This document shows positions 25,056 through 34,219 of a stretch of 37,451 nt of DNA, piece by piece. The stretch lies in assembly GCA_050313295.1 (NCBI GenBank), contig JBNPLD010000016.1; one strand, given 5' to 3'. The notes beneath the pieces were generated by a model. The model searched no databases. It was given only the letters and a program-made list of their open reading frames with translations, and had not been told where the DNA came from. Each line of letters starts with the position of its first letter. The stretch's first letter is position 1. The DNA comes from S5-A14a sp022766365 (GTDB lineage Bacteria; Bacillota; Clostridia; Peptostreptococcales; Anaerovoracaceae). A program made the position numbers and the translations under genes.

Positions 25056-25763
25056 TTAAGATATAAATGTTCCTATGCGCTCACCTTGTACAGCCCTGAG
25101 GACATTTCCGTCCTCAGATATTGCAAAAACATGTATCGCAATGTTGTTGTCCCTACATAGAGTTGCAGCCGTTTGGTCCATGACCTTAAGGTCCAAATCC
25201 ACAAGATCTCTATGAGACAGAGTGTCATACTTTATAGCATCGGAGTTTTCCTTTGGATCTGCCGAATAGACCGCATCTATGTTCTTCGCCAGTAAAATAA
25301 TATCTGCACCAATCTCAGCTGCTCTGAGCGCAGCTGCTGTATCCGTTGAGAAAAAAGGACTTCCTGTACCTCCTCCAAAGATGACAATATCCTTATGCTC
25401 CAATTCACTAATAGCTCTGCGTCTTGCATATGGCTCGGCAATCTCGGTCATCTCTATGGCTGTCTGTACTCTTGCCTTGACACCTATGGCAAGGAAGGCT
25501 TCCTGCAAGGCCAGGGAGTTCATAACAGTTGCAAGCATACCCATATAGTCTGCCGTTGCCTGATCCATATTGGTTGTGGTTCGTCCTCTCCAGAAATTAC
25601 CACCACCTACCACTATCCCAACCTCGACACCCAGTTCCTGAACTCTGGCAACTTCCCTGGCGATCTTATTCACCATAGCATTATCTATTCCAAATTTCGT
25701 TTCACCTGCCAAGGCCTCTCCGCTGATTTTTAAAAGCACCCTCTTATATTTTGGTTCCATCAT
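25056..25763 (-). CDS. pyrH: Uridylate kinase (UMP kinase)
   Basis: PyrH phosphorylates UMP to UDP, using ATP, in pyrimidine nucleotide synthesis. The 235 residues are of the amino-acid-kinase fold: RVLLKISGEALAG at the N-terminus, GIVVGGGNFWRGR, DYMGMLATVMNSLAL, GGGTGSPFFSTDTAAALRA and LDLKVMDQTAATLCRDNN. Start ATG 25763; a second ATG directly follows and has the better ribosome-site spacing. It is the first gene of the operon running to polC, with its own promoter at 25791-25819. rpsB and tsf, its usual upstream partners, are not here. Confidence 0.97.
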   Translation of the reverse strand: MMEPKYKRVLLKISGEALAGETKFGIDNAMVNKIAREVARVQELGVEVGIVVGGGNFWRGRTTTNMDQATADYMGMLATVMNSLALQEAFLAIGVKARVQTAIEMTEIAEPYARRRAISELEHKDIVIFGGGTGSPFFSTDTAAALRAAEIGADIILLAKNIDAVYSADPKENSDAIKYDTLSHRDLVDLDLKVMDQTAATLCRDNNIAIHVFAISEDGNVLRAVQGERIGTFIS

Positions 25764-25790
25764 ATGCCCCCATGTTTTCTTGTTATGTCC

Positions 25791-25819
25791 ATTCTAACAA
25801 AATAACATGTCTTTTTCAA
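25791..25819 (-). promoter_or_regulatory. Promoter of the pyrH-frr-uppS-cdsA-dxr-rseP-ispG-polC operon
   Basis: TTGAAA (25819-25814) and TAGAAT (25796-25791) are spaced 17 bp, predicting a start near 25784, about 21 nt before the pyrH ATG. No terminator is evident among the following eight genes, so this promoter may drive the whole 10 kb unit. Confidence 0.65.
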
Positions 25820-25863
25820 TTGTAAAATCCCATTAATACCTAAATACATTCATTAACCATCAA

Positions 25864-26739
25864 TCAATCAAATGGTTGAAATCCATATCCTCTGACTTCA
25901 CTGTAATCAAGAACTATGACAAAGGCACCGGGATCAATCTCACGAACTATGTGGTTTATTTCAACCTGTTGAGATCTGCTGCATGCACATATCAACACTT
26001 CTTTGTCTACTCCTGTGTAAGAACCCTTAGCCAAAAGTCTGGTGGAACTTCTATCAAGCTGTTCGCCTATTCTCTTGGCAATTTCCATATTATAATCAGA
26101 AATAATCATAGCGAGTTTTCCTGCGGTAAACCCAAACATAAGTCTGTCTATTACAAGAGTTTCTACAGCAGTAAACAGGAATCCGAACAAAACAGCATCT
26201 ATATTCCCAAACACCAGCCACCCCGCAAAAATAATCATCCCATCTATCATTATTGTAATCTGGCCTATAGAAAGGTGGGGTTTAACCTTCCTTGCAGACA
26301 TAATTATCAGGTCGGTCCCACCGGTACATGTCTGGTTATTATAGATTATCGCAAGCCCGGCCCCGGCGAAAGCACCTGCGTATATAGCGGCCATGAGTGG
26401 CATACCCTCATACATTCCGATTTGAGGGGCTACGACGTCCATAAAGAATGCACTGATTAAAAGTGTTCTGGCTGTCCTTATCAGATACCCTCCGCCGAGG
26501 TATCTGAACGATCCAATTATAATCGGTATATTCAAAACCAGTGAGATCGTCCCTATCGGGAGAGTGTGAAAAAAGTGATTGATGATAATAGCTGCACCGG
26601 AAATTCCTCCCGGTGCAAAATCTGCATTCTTAGCAAAATAATAAATCCCCAAAGCATACAAGAACGACCCGAAACAGTCCATGGTAATCTCTTTGATTAG
26701 ATTCCTGCCGCAAAAGTTCTCTCTGATTCTTTCTTTCAT
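25864..26739 (-). CDS. YitT family membrane protein (DUF161/DUF2179)
   Basis: This protein has about 291 residues, with five to six transmembrane segments in the first 200 residues. These carry the family motifs FAPGGISGAAIIINHFF and NNQTCTGGTDLIIMSAR. A soluble C-terminal DUF2179 domain follows (about 215-297, ending SEVRGYGFQPFD). The function of YitT proteins is unsettled. I place the start at ATG 26739 because AAAGGA lies 9 nt upstream; a TTG at 26757 is the alternative. It sits in the slot between the hslVU region and pyrH that usually holds codY, rpsB and tsf. Confidence 0.92.
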   Translation of the reverse strand: MKERIRENFCGRNLIKEITMDCFGSFLYALGIYYFAKNADFAPGGISGAAIIINHFFHTLPIGTISLVLNIPIIIGSFRYLGGGYLIRTARTLLISAFFMDVVAPQIGMYEGMPLMAAIYAGAFAGAGLAIIYNNQTCTGGTDLIIMSARKVKPHLSIGQITIMIDGMIIFAGWLVFGNIDAVLFGFLFTAVETLVIDRLMFGFTAGKLAMIISDYNMEIAKRIGEQLDRSSTRLLAKGSYTGVDKEVLICACSRSQQVEINHIVREIDPGAFVIVLDYSEVRGYGFQPFD

Positions 26740-26900
26740 AAACACCTGTCCTTTCAATAATTAATTGCTTACATTAACATAAGCTTAAATGTAGCATATA
26801 AACATAAATACTGAATTTTAGGCCCATGTAACAGTTTCGTCTTCACTGTAACTTCAAAGCCTCAGGTGTAGCTAAATTTCAAAATTCTAATATTCCGGAA

Positions 26901-27536
26901 TCATTTTGTCAAATCTGTCTTTTCCAATCGTTCTTCTTCATTTCCAAATTCGCATTGGTTTCCTGTAAAATTTATGACAGATTTCTTAACATTATCCGTC
27001 TCTTCAGGTTTTGTCTTAAGAGTCAGCGTTACCTTATCCGTGAAATCTTCATTTAAAACCTCCCCTCCCCATTCGGGTATGAGGTTGATAATTTTTGCGT
27101 GGTCAGAATAGTTGACTTTAACAGTGAAAACTTTCATCGTTTCCACACCGCATATTCCGGCACTTTCCAATGCCATTTTTGCCGTAGAAGTATAAGCCCT
27201 TACAAGTCCTCCGGTTCCAAGTTTTATTCCGCCGAAATACCTTGTGACTATGACGGCTACATTAGTGATTCCTTCATTTATAAGCATTTGCATCATAGGC
27301 GTTCCGGACGTACCCTGTGGTTCTCCGTCATCACTTGCCCATTGTGTTTGAAACTTATCTCCCAAAACCATCGCAGGAACATTATGTGTTGCGTTTCTAT
27401 GTTTCCTCCTGATTTCATTGAAGAATGTCTCCGCCTCATCTCTGTTTTCGACAGGCTTGATATGACCTATGAATTTTGACCTCTCAATGGTCTGCTCCAC
27501 AACAGTTTCCGCTTTAATTGTCTTATAAAGTAACAT
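26901..27536 (-). CDS. YigZ/IMPACT family protein
   Basis: The roughly 211 residues show the YigZ/IMPACT N-terminal domain: SKFIGHIKPV, THNVPAMVLG, ASDDGEPQGTSGTPMMQML and VIVTRYFGGIKLGTGGLVRAY. A C-terminal DUF1949-like ferredoxin-fold domain follows. The eukaryotic relative regulates the kinase GCN2; the bacterial role is unproven but probably concerns translation or RNA. I place the start at ATG 27536 (MLLYKTIK) rather than five codons upstream. It follows hflX by about 70 nt on the same strand. Confidence 0.93.
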   Translation of the reverse strand: MLLYKTIKAETVVEQTIERSKFIGHIKPVENRDEAETFFNEIRRKHRNATHNVPAMVLGDKFQTQWASDDGEPQGTSGTPMMQMLINEGITNVAVIVTRYFGGIKLGTGGLVRAYTSTAKMALESAGICGVETMKVFTVKVNYSDHAKIINLIPEWGGEVLNEDFTDKVTLTLKTKPEETDNVKKSVINFTGNQCEFGNEEERLEKTDLTK

Positions 27537-27606
27537 ATACCTACACCACATAAAAGTCGATATTCATTACAACCGTTTCCCGGCATCTTTAAGGCTCCGG
27601 CTAAAT

Positions 27607-28938
27607 CTATAATCGAATGAACTCCTTCACAGCATTCATCTCTTTTTGCTTTAACATCGCTGTCATATGAATGCCATCCTCCTCATACTTCATATCCAAT
27701 ACTTCTGAAGAATCACATAATCTGCTTGCAATATCCCCTCTTTCATAAGGAATGATAAGACACAGCTTAACTGTGGATTCAAAAATTTCTTTTGCTACAG
27801 CATCGACAAACCTATCCATATTTTCTCCGGTCTTTGCGGATATTAAAATATGCCTTCCTCCGGCATCTTTTTCTTCCGAAATCCGTACAGGTAACTTGTC
27901 TACCTTGTTAAGAACAACAAGTCTTGGCTTATCTGCAATTCCTATTTCCTCCATAACATTTTTAAGAATTTCCCGCTGAAAATCCATATCTTTTCCGGAA
28001 ATATCCTCAACCTGAACGAGCAGATCCGCATATTTCGCCTCTTCAAGGGTCCCTTTGAAAGCTTCAACCAAATGGTGAGAAAGTCTGCTTACAAAACCGA
28101 CTGTATCCACCAAAATGAACTCCCTGCGGTTATCGAGCTTTATAAGTCTGTGCTTTGCGTCCAGAGTTGCAAAAAGCATATCCTTTTCTTCAACCTGCTT
28201 GTCCTCTGCTCCGAAGTGTTTGATCATATAATTCATTATAGCTGATTTTCCCACATTAGTATAACCCACAAGGGCAACGATAGGTATATCCGCCTTACTT
28301 CGCTTTTCCCTCTGAAGTTGTCTGGTCTTCTCTGCCTCTGCAAGTTCCCTTAAGATATCATCAATCCTTTTCTTCACATGCCTACGGTCTGTCTCCATCT
28401 TCTTTTCTCCGGGGCCGCGAGTACCAATGCCTCCTCCAAGCCTCGAGAGAGCTCGACCAAATCCTACAAGTCTGGGGAGCCTGTATCTGAGTTGTGCAAG
28501 TTCTACTTGAAGCTTGCCGACTTTAGAGCTTGCCCTGCCGGCAAAGATGTCCATAATTAAAATTGTTCTGTCTATTACCTTAATCCCTAGGGCATCCTCA
28601 AGATTTCTGATCTGCATTCCGGAGAGTTCGTCATTAAAAATGACGGTATCAGCTTCCATTGATTTAACCAAATCGGCTATCTCCAATACTTTTCCACTCC
28701 CTATGAAGGTAGCACTGTTCGGTTTATCGAGATTCTGAACTACCTTTCCCAGTACTATTCCGTCGACAGCCTCGGTCAAACTTTTCAATTCATCCATAGA
28801 GTCATCTATATTCTCAGAATATGAAACCCGGTATCCCCTAGTTCTCGATAAAGCACTCCCGGTTGTTTCTACGCCAACTAGGATCGCTCTAAAGGAATCT
28901 TTGGTAACCACATTATTATCTTCGTCAAATTTTACCAT
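27607..28938 (-). CDS. hflX: Ribosome-associated GTPase HflX
   Basis: HflX splits stalled or stress-inactivated ribosomes and binds 50S subunits. The 443 residues have the HflX N-terminal domain (GSGKVLEIADL, FNDELSGMQIRNLE, DRTILIMDIFAGRA) and the glycine-rich linker LGGGIGTRGPGEKKMETDRR (about 168-186). The GTPase domain shows G1 GYTNVGKS (225-232), G3 DTVGF and G4 NKVDK. The ATG is 7 nt after the hslU stop codon, and GGAG overlaps that region, so the two are probably translationally linked. Confidence 0.96.
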   Translation of the reverse strand: MVKFDEDNNVVTKDSFRAILVGVETTGSALSRTRGYRVSYSENIDDSMDELKSLTEAVDGIVLGKVVQNLDKPNSATFIGSGKVLEIADLVKSMEADTVIFNDELSGMQIRNLEDALGIKVIDRTILIMDIFAGRASSKVGKLQVELAQLRYRLPRLVGFGRALSRLGGGIGTRGPGEKKMETDRRHVKKRIDDILRELAEAEKTRQLQREKRSKADIPIVALVGYTNVGKSAIMNYMIKHFGAEDKQVEEKDMLFATLDAKHRLIKLDNRREFILVDTVGFVSRLSHHLVEAFKGTLEEAKYADLLVQVEDISGKDMDFQREILKNVMEEIGIADKPRLVVLNKVDKLPVRISEEKDAGGRHILISAKTGENMDRFVDAVAKEIFESTVKLCLIIPYERGDIASRLCDSSEVLDMKYEEDGIHMTAMLKQKEMNAVKEFIRL

Positions 28939-28945
28939 ATAACTC

Positions 28946-30379
28946 CTACAGAATATACTTATCTACATCATATTCAGAGATATTTTCCTTGAATTTGTCA
29001 CATACATATTCTCTGTCTATCGTTATTTTTTTCTCTTCGATGTCAGGGACGTTAAAAGATATTTCTTCCAACAGTTTCTCCAATATAGTGTGGAGTCTTC
29101 TTGCACCTATATTCTCAGTCTGTTCATTGATTAAATAAGCCATCGATGCAATTTCATCCAATGCGTCTTCAGTAAACTCAAGCTCTATCCCCTCAGTTTC
29201 AAGAAGTGCGATGTTTTGTTTGATGATAGCATTCTGCGGAACTGTCAGTATCCTTAGGAAATCCTTCTTATCCAAATTTTTAAGTTCAACTCTTACTGGG
29301 AATCGTCCCTGAAGTTCAGGAATCAAATCAGTAGGTTTTGAAACATGAAAAGCTCCTGCACCGATGAACAGAATATGGTCCGTTTTAACCGGTCCGTACT
29401 TGGTATTTATTACACTTCCCTCAACGATTGGAAGAATATCCCTTTGAACACCCTCTCTGGAAACATCAGCTCCCTGTCTGAAACTGTTTCCGGATGCAAT
29501 TTTGTCAATCTCATCTATGAATATTATCCCATTTTGTTCTGCTGATTCCAAAGCTTCATCCGTAACCTGATCCATGTCGATAAGTTTTTGAGCTTCCTGT
29601 TCCCTTAGGATCTTCCTCGCCTCTCTAACCTTAACTTTCCTGGTTTTCTGACGTTTTGGCATCATATCCCCAAAGATGTTGCCAATGGCGATCGTCATAC
29701 CTTCGTTGCTCATATCAAGCTGGTTTCCCTTGGGAAAATCGTCGACCTTAATTTCAACATACTGGTCTTCAAGATAACCGTCCCTCAGTTGTTGTTTCAC
29801 CTGCTCTCTTGTCATTACAACCTCATCATCAGACAAAGCCTCTTTCTTCTCTTTATCAGCCAGGTTTTCCTCATACTGTGATTTCTGACTTTTATATCCA
29901 CCGCTGTTTCTTATAAAATCCAGAGGGCTATTACCGCTGCCTGCACCTTTGTCCTTCTTAGATGGTACTATTGCTTCCACCAGAATATCCTCAACCATAC
30001 TATCGGCAACTTTATATTTATCTGACAGCTTCTTTTGCTTTACCTGCCTTACAGCGGCTTCCACAAGATCTCTGACCATAGAGTCCACGTCTCTTCCCAC
30101 GTAGCCTACCTCTGTGAACTTCGTAGCCTCAACTTTTACAAATGGGGCATCCATAAGTTTTGCAAGTCTTCTTGCGATTTCAGTTTTACCTACTCCTGTG
30201 GGACCCATCATCAAAATATTTTTAGGAGAAATCTCATCCCTCATTTCCTTTGGCAACAGGCTTCTCCTATATCTGTTCCTCAGTGCAACAGCCACGGACT
30301 TTTTCGCTTCATCTTGCCCAATTATATATTTATCCAGTTGAGCCACAATTTCTTTAGGCGTCATATCCTTTATAGTCAT
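28946..30379 (-). CDS. hslU: HslU (ClpY) ATPase of the HslUV protease
   Basis: HslU unfolds substrates and feeds them into the HslV peptidase. The 477 residues include TPKEIVAQLDKYIIGQDEAKKSVAVALRNR, Walker A GPTGVGKT (59-66), GYVGRDVDSMVRDL (the pore region), a long variable I-domain with KKDKGAGSGNS and charged repeats, Walker B IIFIDEIDKIA, and the C-terminal SEYDVDKYIL. It lies 88 nt after hslV. Its AGGAGG sits 5 nt before the ATG. Confidence 0.97.
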   Translation of the reverse strand: MTIKDMTPKEIVAQLDKYIIGQDEAKKSVAVALRNRYRRSLLPKEMRDEISPKNILMMGPTGVGKTEIARRLAKLMDAPFVKVEATKFTEVGYVGRDVDSMVRDLVEAAVRQVKQKKLSDKYKVADSMVEDILVEAIVPSKKDKGAGSGNSPLDFIRNSGGYKSQKSQYEENLADKEKKEALSDDEVVMTREQVKQQLRDGYLEDQYVEIKVDDFPKGNQLDMSNEGMTIAIGNIFGDMMPKRQKTRKVKVREARKILREQEAQKLIDMDQVTDEALESAEQNGIIFIDEIDKIASGNSFRQGADVSREGVQRDILPIVEGSVINTKYGPVKTDHILFIGAGAFHVSKPTDLIPELQGRFPVRVELKNLDKKDFLRILTVPQNAIIKQNIALLETEGIELEFTEDALDEIASMAYLINEQTENIGARRLHTILEKLLEEISFNVPDIEEKKITIDREYVCDKFKENISEYDVDKYIL

Positions 30380-30467
30380 CTCATCCTCCTGATATCATTT
30401 TCTGATTTTTTTGAATCTCAATCCTCTACATCTCTTATCTTAATAGATGTAACTTCGGCACTTGAAT

Positions 30468-31004
30468 CTAAAGTTTTTCCACCGTAATGTTGTCATTTGT
30501 GTACACACATATTGATGAGGCTATCTTTAAAGATTCTTTAACTATATCCTCTGCACTCATATCTGTATGATGGAATAAAGCATTAGCAGCAGAATATGCA
30601 AAATTCCCTCCTGACCCAATAGCCACAAAAGGCTCGTCGGGAGATATCACTTCCCCATTTCCGGAAATTACAAGAAGATCTTCTTTGTCTGCAACAATCA
30701 TAAGTGCTTCGAGATTCCTCATTCCTCTATCCGATCTCCATAGCTGAGCCAAGTCCACAGCTGCTCTCTTCAGGTTTCCCCCATGTTCTTCTAACTTTTT
30801 TTCAAATTTCTCTGTGAGTGAAAAGGCATCCGCAACCGAACCGGCAAAGCCCGTAAGTACAGTTTTCCCATATATTTTCTTTACTTTTCTTGCTGTATTT
30901 TTCATTATTGCAGTCTGACCCATAGTGACCTGACCGTCACCACCTATGGCAATATCATTCGGACCGCGTCTAACTGCACAAATTGTTGTTCCTCTAAACT
31001 CCAT
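30468..31004 (-). CDS. hslV: HslV (ClpQ) peptidase of the HslUV protease
   Basis: This is the threonine-type peptidase that forms the double hexameric core of HslUV. The 178 residues read MEFRG followed by TTICAVRR; Thr6 would be exposed as the catalytic N-terminal nucleophile after removal of the short leader. GDGQVTMGQTAIMKNTARKV and GFAGSVADAFSL are typical. GGAG lies 9 nt before the ATG. The leader between topA and hslV holds a 12-bp bulged hairpin (31059-31115). Confidence 0.96.
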   Translation of the reverse strand: MEFRGTTICAVRRGPNDIAIGGDGQVTMGQTAIMKNTARKVKKIYGKTVLTGFAGSVADAFSLTEKFEKKLEEHGGNLKRAAVDLAQLWRSDRGMRNLEALMIVADKEDLLVISGNGEVISPDEPFVAIGSGGNFAYSAANALFHHTDMSAEDIVKESLKIASSICVYTNDNITVEKL

Positions 31005-31058
31005 ATCGATGTTCTCCTTCTCTTAACACATATCATTAACATATAAAAATGTAATGTC

Positions 31059-31115
31059 GTTATCAGCATATTCATATGTACTTTTCAATATAGCCTTGGT
31101 ATGCTGCATGATAAC
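31059..31115 (-). repeat. Bulged hairpin in the topA-hslV gap
   Basis: GTTATCAGCATA (31059-31070, plus strand) pairs with TATGCTG and ATAAC (31100-31106 and 31111-31115), with a four-base CATG bulge and a 29-nt loop. It has no T-tract. It lies between hslV and topA and so within the topA leader if the genes are cotranscribed. Its role is unknown. Confidence 0.4.
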
Positions 31116-31125
31116 TCATATTATC

Positions 31126-33219
31126 CTATTCCTTGTATTTGCACTCGGGATTTGAGCAAGACAATTTACTGTTCTTAAGCTTATGTTCAAGAAGCAGGCT
31201 GCCGCAAACAGGACATTTCCTATTCGTCGGTTTATACCAAAATACCTGATCACAATCGGGATATCTGGAACAACCATAAAACAGTTTCCCTTTCCTGCTT
31301 TTTCTTGCCACTATATCTCCGATACCACACTTTGGACATTTTACATCAATTTTTTTAACAATTGCCTTTGTATTCTTGCATTCCGGATATCCCGTACAGG
31401 CTAAAAATTCTCCGAATCTTCCCATCTTAATAGCCATAGGTCGTCCACATTTCTCACACAGTTCCCCTGTCAGAACCGGTTTTCGCTCGACTTTTTCAAT
31501 TTCCTTGTTTGCAACATCAAGGTCCTTTTCAAAATCACCATAGAAAGATCTTATGACTTCCTTCCACGGCAGTTTTCCCATTTCCACATCGTCGAGTTTA
31601 TCCTCCATGTTGGCAGTAAATCCAACATCCAGAATTTCTTTAAAGTAATCCTTCAAAAGGCCTGTAACCATCATTCCGAGCTCCGTTGGAATGAGAGTTT
31701 TCTTTTGCCTTTTAACATACTTCCTCTCAGTTAAAGTAGCTACAGTAGGTGCATAGGTACTTGGCCTGCCGATATTTTTATCCTCAAGTTCTTTGATGAG
31801 CCCTGCCTCGGTGAATCTGTTCGGTGGCTGGGTGAAATTCTGCTCTCCGAATACTTTGAACGGAGTAAGCTTTTCTCCATCTGCAAGATCAGGTAAAAGT
31901 GTATCTTTCTTTTCTTCTCCGGTCTTGTATATTTTTCTAAATCCGTCAAAAATAACCTTAGAACCGTTTGCACGAAAAATATATCCCTCTGCACCCAAAT
32001 CAGCCGCAACCGAATCATATTCGGTTGCAGACATCTGGCTTGCCACAAACCTTCTCCAGATCAAGTTATATAGTTTGAACTGATCAGTAGATAAAGACGA
32101 TTCTATCTCATCGGGAATAAGTCTGACATCTGTTGGTCTGATGGCTTCGTGAGCATCCTGAATATCTTTTTTCTTATTGGAATAAAAGTTATTGCTATAG
32201 TACTTCTCACCCATTGTATTAATGATAAACGTTTTAGCCATGTCCTTAGCCTCAGCGGATATCCTGACTGAATCGGTCCTTATATATGATACAAGTCCTG
32301 TGATTCCATGCCCCTTAATATTGATACCCTCATATAGCTGCTGAGCAATCATCATAGTCTTCTTAGGGTTAAAACCAAGCTTAGCCGAAGCATCCTGCTG
32401 TAGACTGCTGGTAGTGAATGGTGCATACGGTTTCTGTGTCTTCTGTTTCCTATCCACTTTTTCAACCAGAAAACTTTTGTTCGTCAACAGGTTGATTATA
32501 TCGTCATTTTCATTTTTATTTGATACTTTAATTTTTTTGCTATTCTTTTTGATAAGTCTGGCGGTAAATTCTTTGTCCTTCTTAAACACAGCAGAAATAT
32601 TCCAATACTCTTCAGGGACGAAATTCTTGATTTCCTCTTCTCTATCACAAAGTATCTTCAATGCTACCGATTGTACCCTCCCGGCACTCAGCCCTTTTTG
32701 AACCTTTCTCCAAAGCAAAGGGGAAATTTGATATCCCACAAGTCTGTCAAGAACACGTCTCGCCTGTTGAGCATCCACCAGCCCCTGATCTATACCTCTG
32801 GGATGGGAAATCGCATTTTTGACGGTGTCTTTAGTTATCTCATTGAATTCTATTCTATGTACTTCCTTTGGATCTAACCCAAGTATGTGGGCTAAATGCC
32901 ATGAAATTGCTTCGCCTTCCCTATCAGGGTCAGTGGCCAGATAGATCTGTGAGGCATTTTTGCTCTCCTTCTTGAGGTCCTTAATTATATCTCCTTTTCC
33001 CCTTATGTTTATATACTGTGGTTCAAAATCATTTTCAACATCTACCCCGAGTTTACTCTTAGGAAGATCTCTTATGTGTCCGACAGATGCTACTACCTTG
33101 TATGTGGAGCCCAAATACTTACCTATGGTCTTCGCCTTTGAAGGCGACTCAACGATTACCAGTTTTTTCTTTTGAGTCTTTCTTTTAGAAGCTTTAGATG
33201 TTTGCTTAGAAGTTGCCAT
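31126..33219 (-). CDS. topA: DNA topoisomerase I
   Basis: This type IA topoisomerase relaxes negative supercoils. The 697 residues have a lysine-rich N-terminus (2-19) and a Toprim domain with VESPSKA (Glu24) and TDPDREGE (Asp97, Asp99). The catalytic Tyr312 is in SYIRTDSVRI, and SAGRVQSVALKI is in the DNA-binding region. The C-terminus has three zinc-ribbon-like modules (CEKCGRP..., CPKCGIG..., CPVCGSL...), each of the CX2C...CX(4-5)C type. GGGGGAA lies 4 nt before the ATG. Gene order yraN-comM-dprA-topA-hslVU is the standard Firmicutes arrangement. Confidence 0.97.
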   Translation of the reverse strand: MATSKQTSKASKRKTQKKKLVIVESPSKAKTIGKYLGSTYKVVASVGHIRDLPKSKLGVDVENDFEPQYINIRGKGDIIKDLKKESKNASQIYLATDPDREGEAISWHLAHILGLDPKEVHRIEFNEITKDTVKNAISHPRGIDQGLVDAQQARRVLDRLVGYQISPLLWRKVQKGLSAGRVQSVALKILCDREEEIKNFVPEEYWNISAVFKKDKEFTARLIKKNSKKIKVSNKNENDDIINLLTNKSFLVEKVDRKQKTQKPYAPFTTSSLQQDASAKLGFNPKKTMMIAQQLYEGINIKGHGITGLVSYIRTDSVRISAEAKDMAKTFIINTMGEKYYSNNFYSNKKKDIQDAHEAIRPTDVRLIPDEIESSLSTDQFKLYNLIWRRFVASQMSATEYDSVAADLGAEGYIFRANGSKVIFDGFRKIYKTGEEKKDTLLPDLADGEKLTPFKVFGEQNFTQPPNRFTEAGLIKELEDKNIGRPSTYAPTVATLTERKYVKRQKKTLIPTELGMMVTGLLKDYFKEILDVGFTANMEDKLDDVEMGKLPWKEVIRSFYGDFEKDLDVANKEIEKVERKPVLTGELCEKCGRPMAIKMGRFGEFLACTGYPECKNTKAIVKKIDVKCPKCGIGDIVARKSRKGKLFYGCSRYPDCDQVFWYKPTNRKCPVCGSLLLEHKLKNSKLSCSNPECKYKE

Positions 33220-33271
33220 TAAATTCCCCCAACTTTTAATATCATACGATCAAATTAAAATTCATATTTAC

Positions 33272-33277
33272 ATTATA
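33272..33277 (-). promoter_or_regulatory. Possible topA -10 box
   Basis: A perfect TATAAT (33277-33272) lies in the 142-nt dprA-topA gap, with a start about 45 nt before the topA ATG. There is no good -35 at 17 bp. TTGCAC occurs 13 bp upstream, which is too close. It may be a weak internal promoter separating topA-hslVU from the competence genes. Confidence 0.35.
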
Positions 33278-33361
33278 CCTTATCATGCAAGTGCAAAAAA
33301 TGGAATAATTTTTATATCCCTCGCCATTCACCGACGGTTACATATAGATTATGCACAATTT

Positions 33362-34219
33362 CTATATTTTTTCAACAAAAAATTTACCCATTGAGGATGT
33401 TATGACACCTTTCATTTCCAGAACAGTCAAAATTCCTGATAGTTTAGGCTGTTCAAACCCGGTGGATTTGTAAAGATATTCTGCTGTAGATTCCCCCTTT
33501 CTTTCAATTATATCATAAACAATCTTTTCGTCTTTCCCCAGATTCTTCACATCAACAACTCCCTGAGGAATTTCTATATTCAAATCCCGAAAGATATCAT
33601 TGAGTACAGATACTGCTTTAGCTCCGTCTCTAATCAGGGAATTACACCCCATGCTGAAAAAACTTGTGATGTTGCCCGGTACTGCAAACACATCTCTGCC
33701 CTGTTCAGCACCTTTCTCTGCGGTAATAAGTGAACCACTTCTCAGCGGTGCCTCCACAACAACAATTCCCTCCGACAATCCGCTTATCAATCGGTTCCTA
33801 TGTGGAAAATCATACTTCCTGCACATATATCCCGGGGGATTCTCAGAAATTATAAGACCCTCTTTTCCAATTTTATTATAAAGATCCATGTTAGAAATCG
33901 GATAGCATTTATCTATACCCGTAGCCATAACTGCTATAGTGCTTCCGGCACCATTGAGAGCTCCTATATGTGCTTGTCTATCTATTCCTCTTGCCAATCC
34001 GCTTACAACGGTTATCCCTGAGGCAGACAGCTTCCTGCATAGGTTTTGACTGACAGCCTTTCCATATGCTGTACATTTTCTTGAACCGACTACGGCAACC
34101 TTTCTATTTTTAAAAAGATTTAAATTTCCTATACAATACAACTCCTTGGGAGATGAATTTATATTTCTGAGTTCTTCGGGAAATATCTCATCCTCAGGAG
34201 TTATTCTAATCATATTCAT
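33362..34219 (-). CDS. dprA: DNA processing protein DprA/Smf
   Basis: DprA binds incoming single-stranded DNA during transformation and loads RecA. The 285 residues hold a Rossmann-like domain (GSRKCTAYGKAVS near 45, VVSGLARGIDRQAH, MATGIDKCYP, SENPPGY, FPHRNRLISGLS, EQGRDVFAVPG) and a C-terminal winged helix (about 225-285). The N-terminal SAM domain of longer homologues is absent, which is common in Clostridia. The ATG at 34219 lies within the end of comM (14-nt overlap), and AGGAGG is 7 nt upstream. Confidence 0.95.
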   Translation of the reverse strand: MNMIRITPEDEIFPEELRNINSSPKELYCIGNLNLFKNRKVAVVGSRKCTAYGKAVSQNLCRKLSASGITVVSGLARGIDRQAHIGALNGAGSTIAVMATGIDKCYPISNMDLYNKIGKEGLIISENPPGYMCRKYDFPHRNRLISGLSEGIVVVEAPLRSGSLITAEKGAEQGRDVFAVPGNITSFFSMGCNSLIRDGAKAVSVLNDIFRDLNIEIPQGVVDVKNLGKDEKIVYDIIERKGESTAEYLYKSTGFEQPKLSGILTVLEMKGVITSSMGKFFVEKI

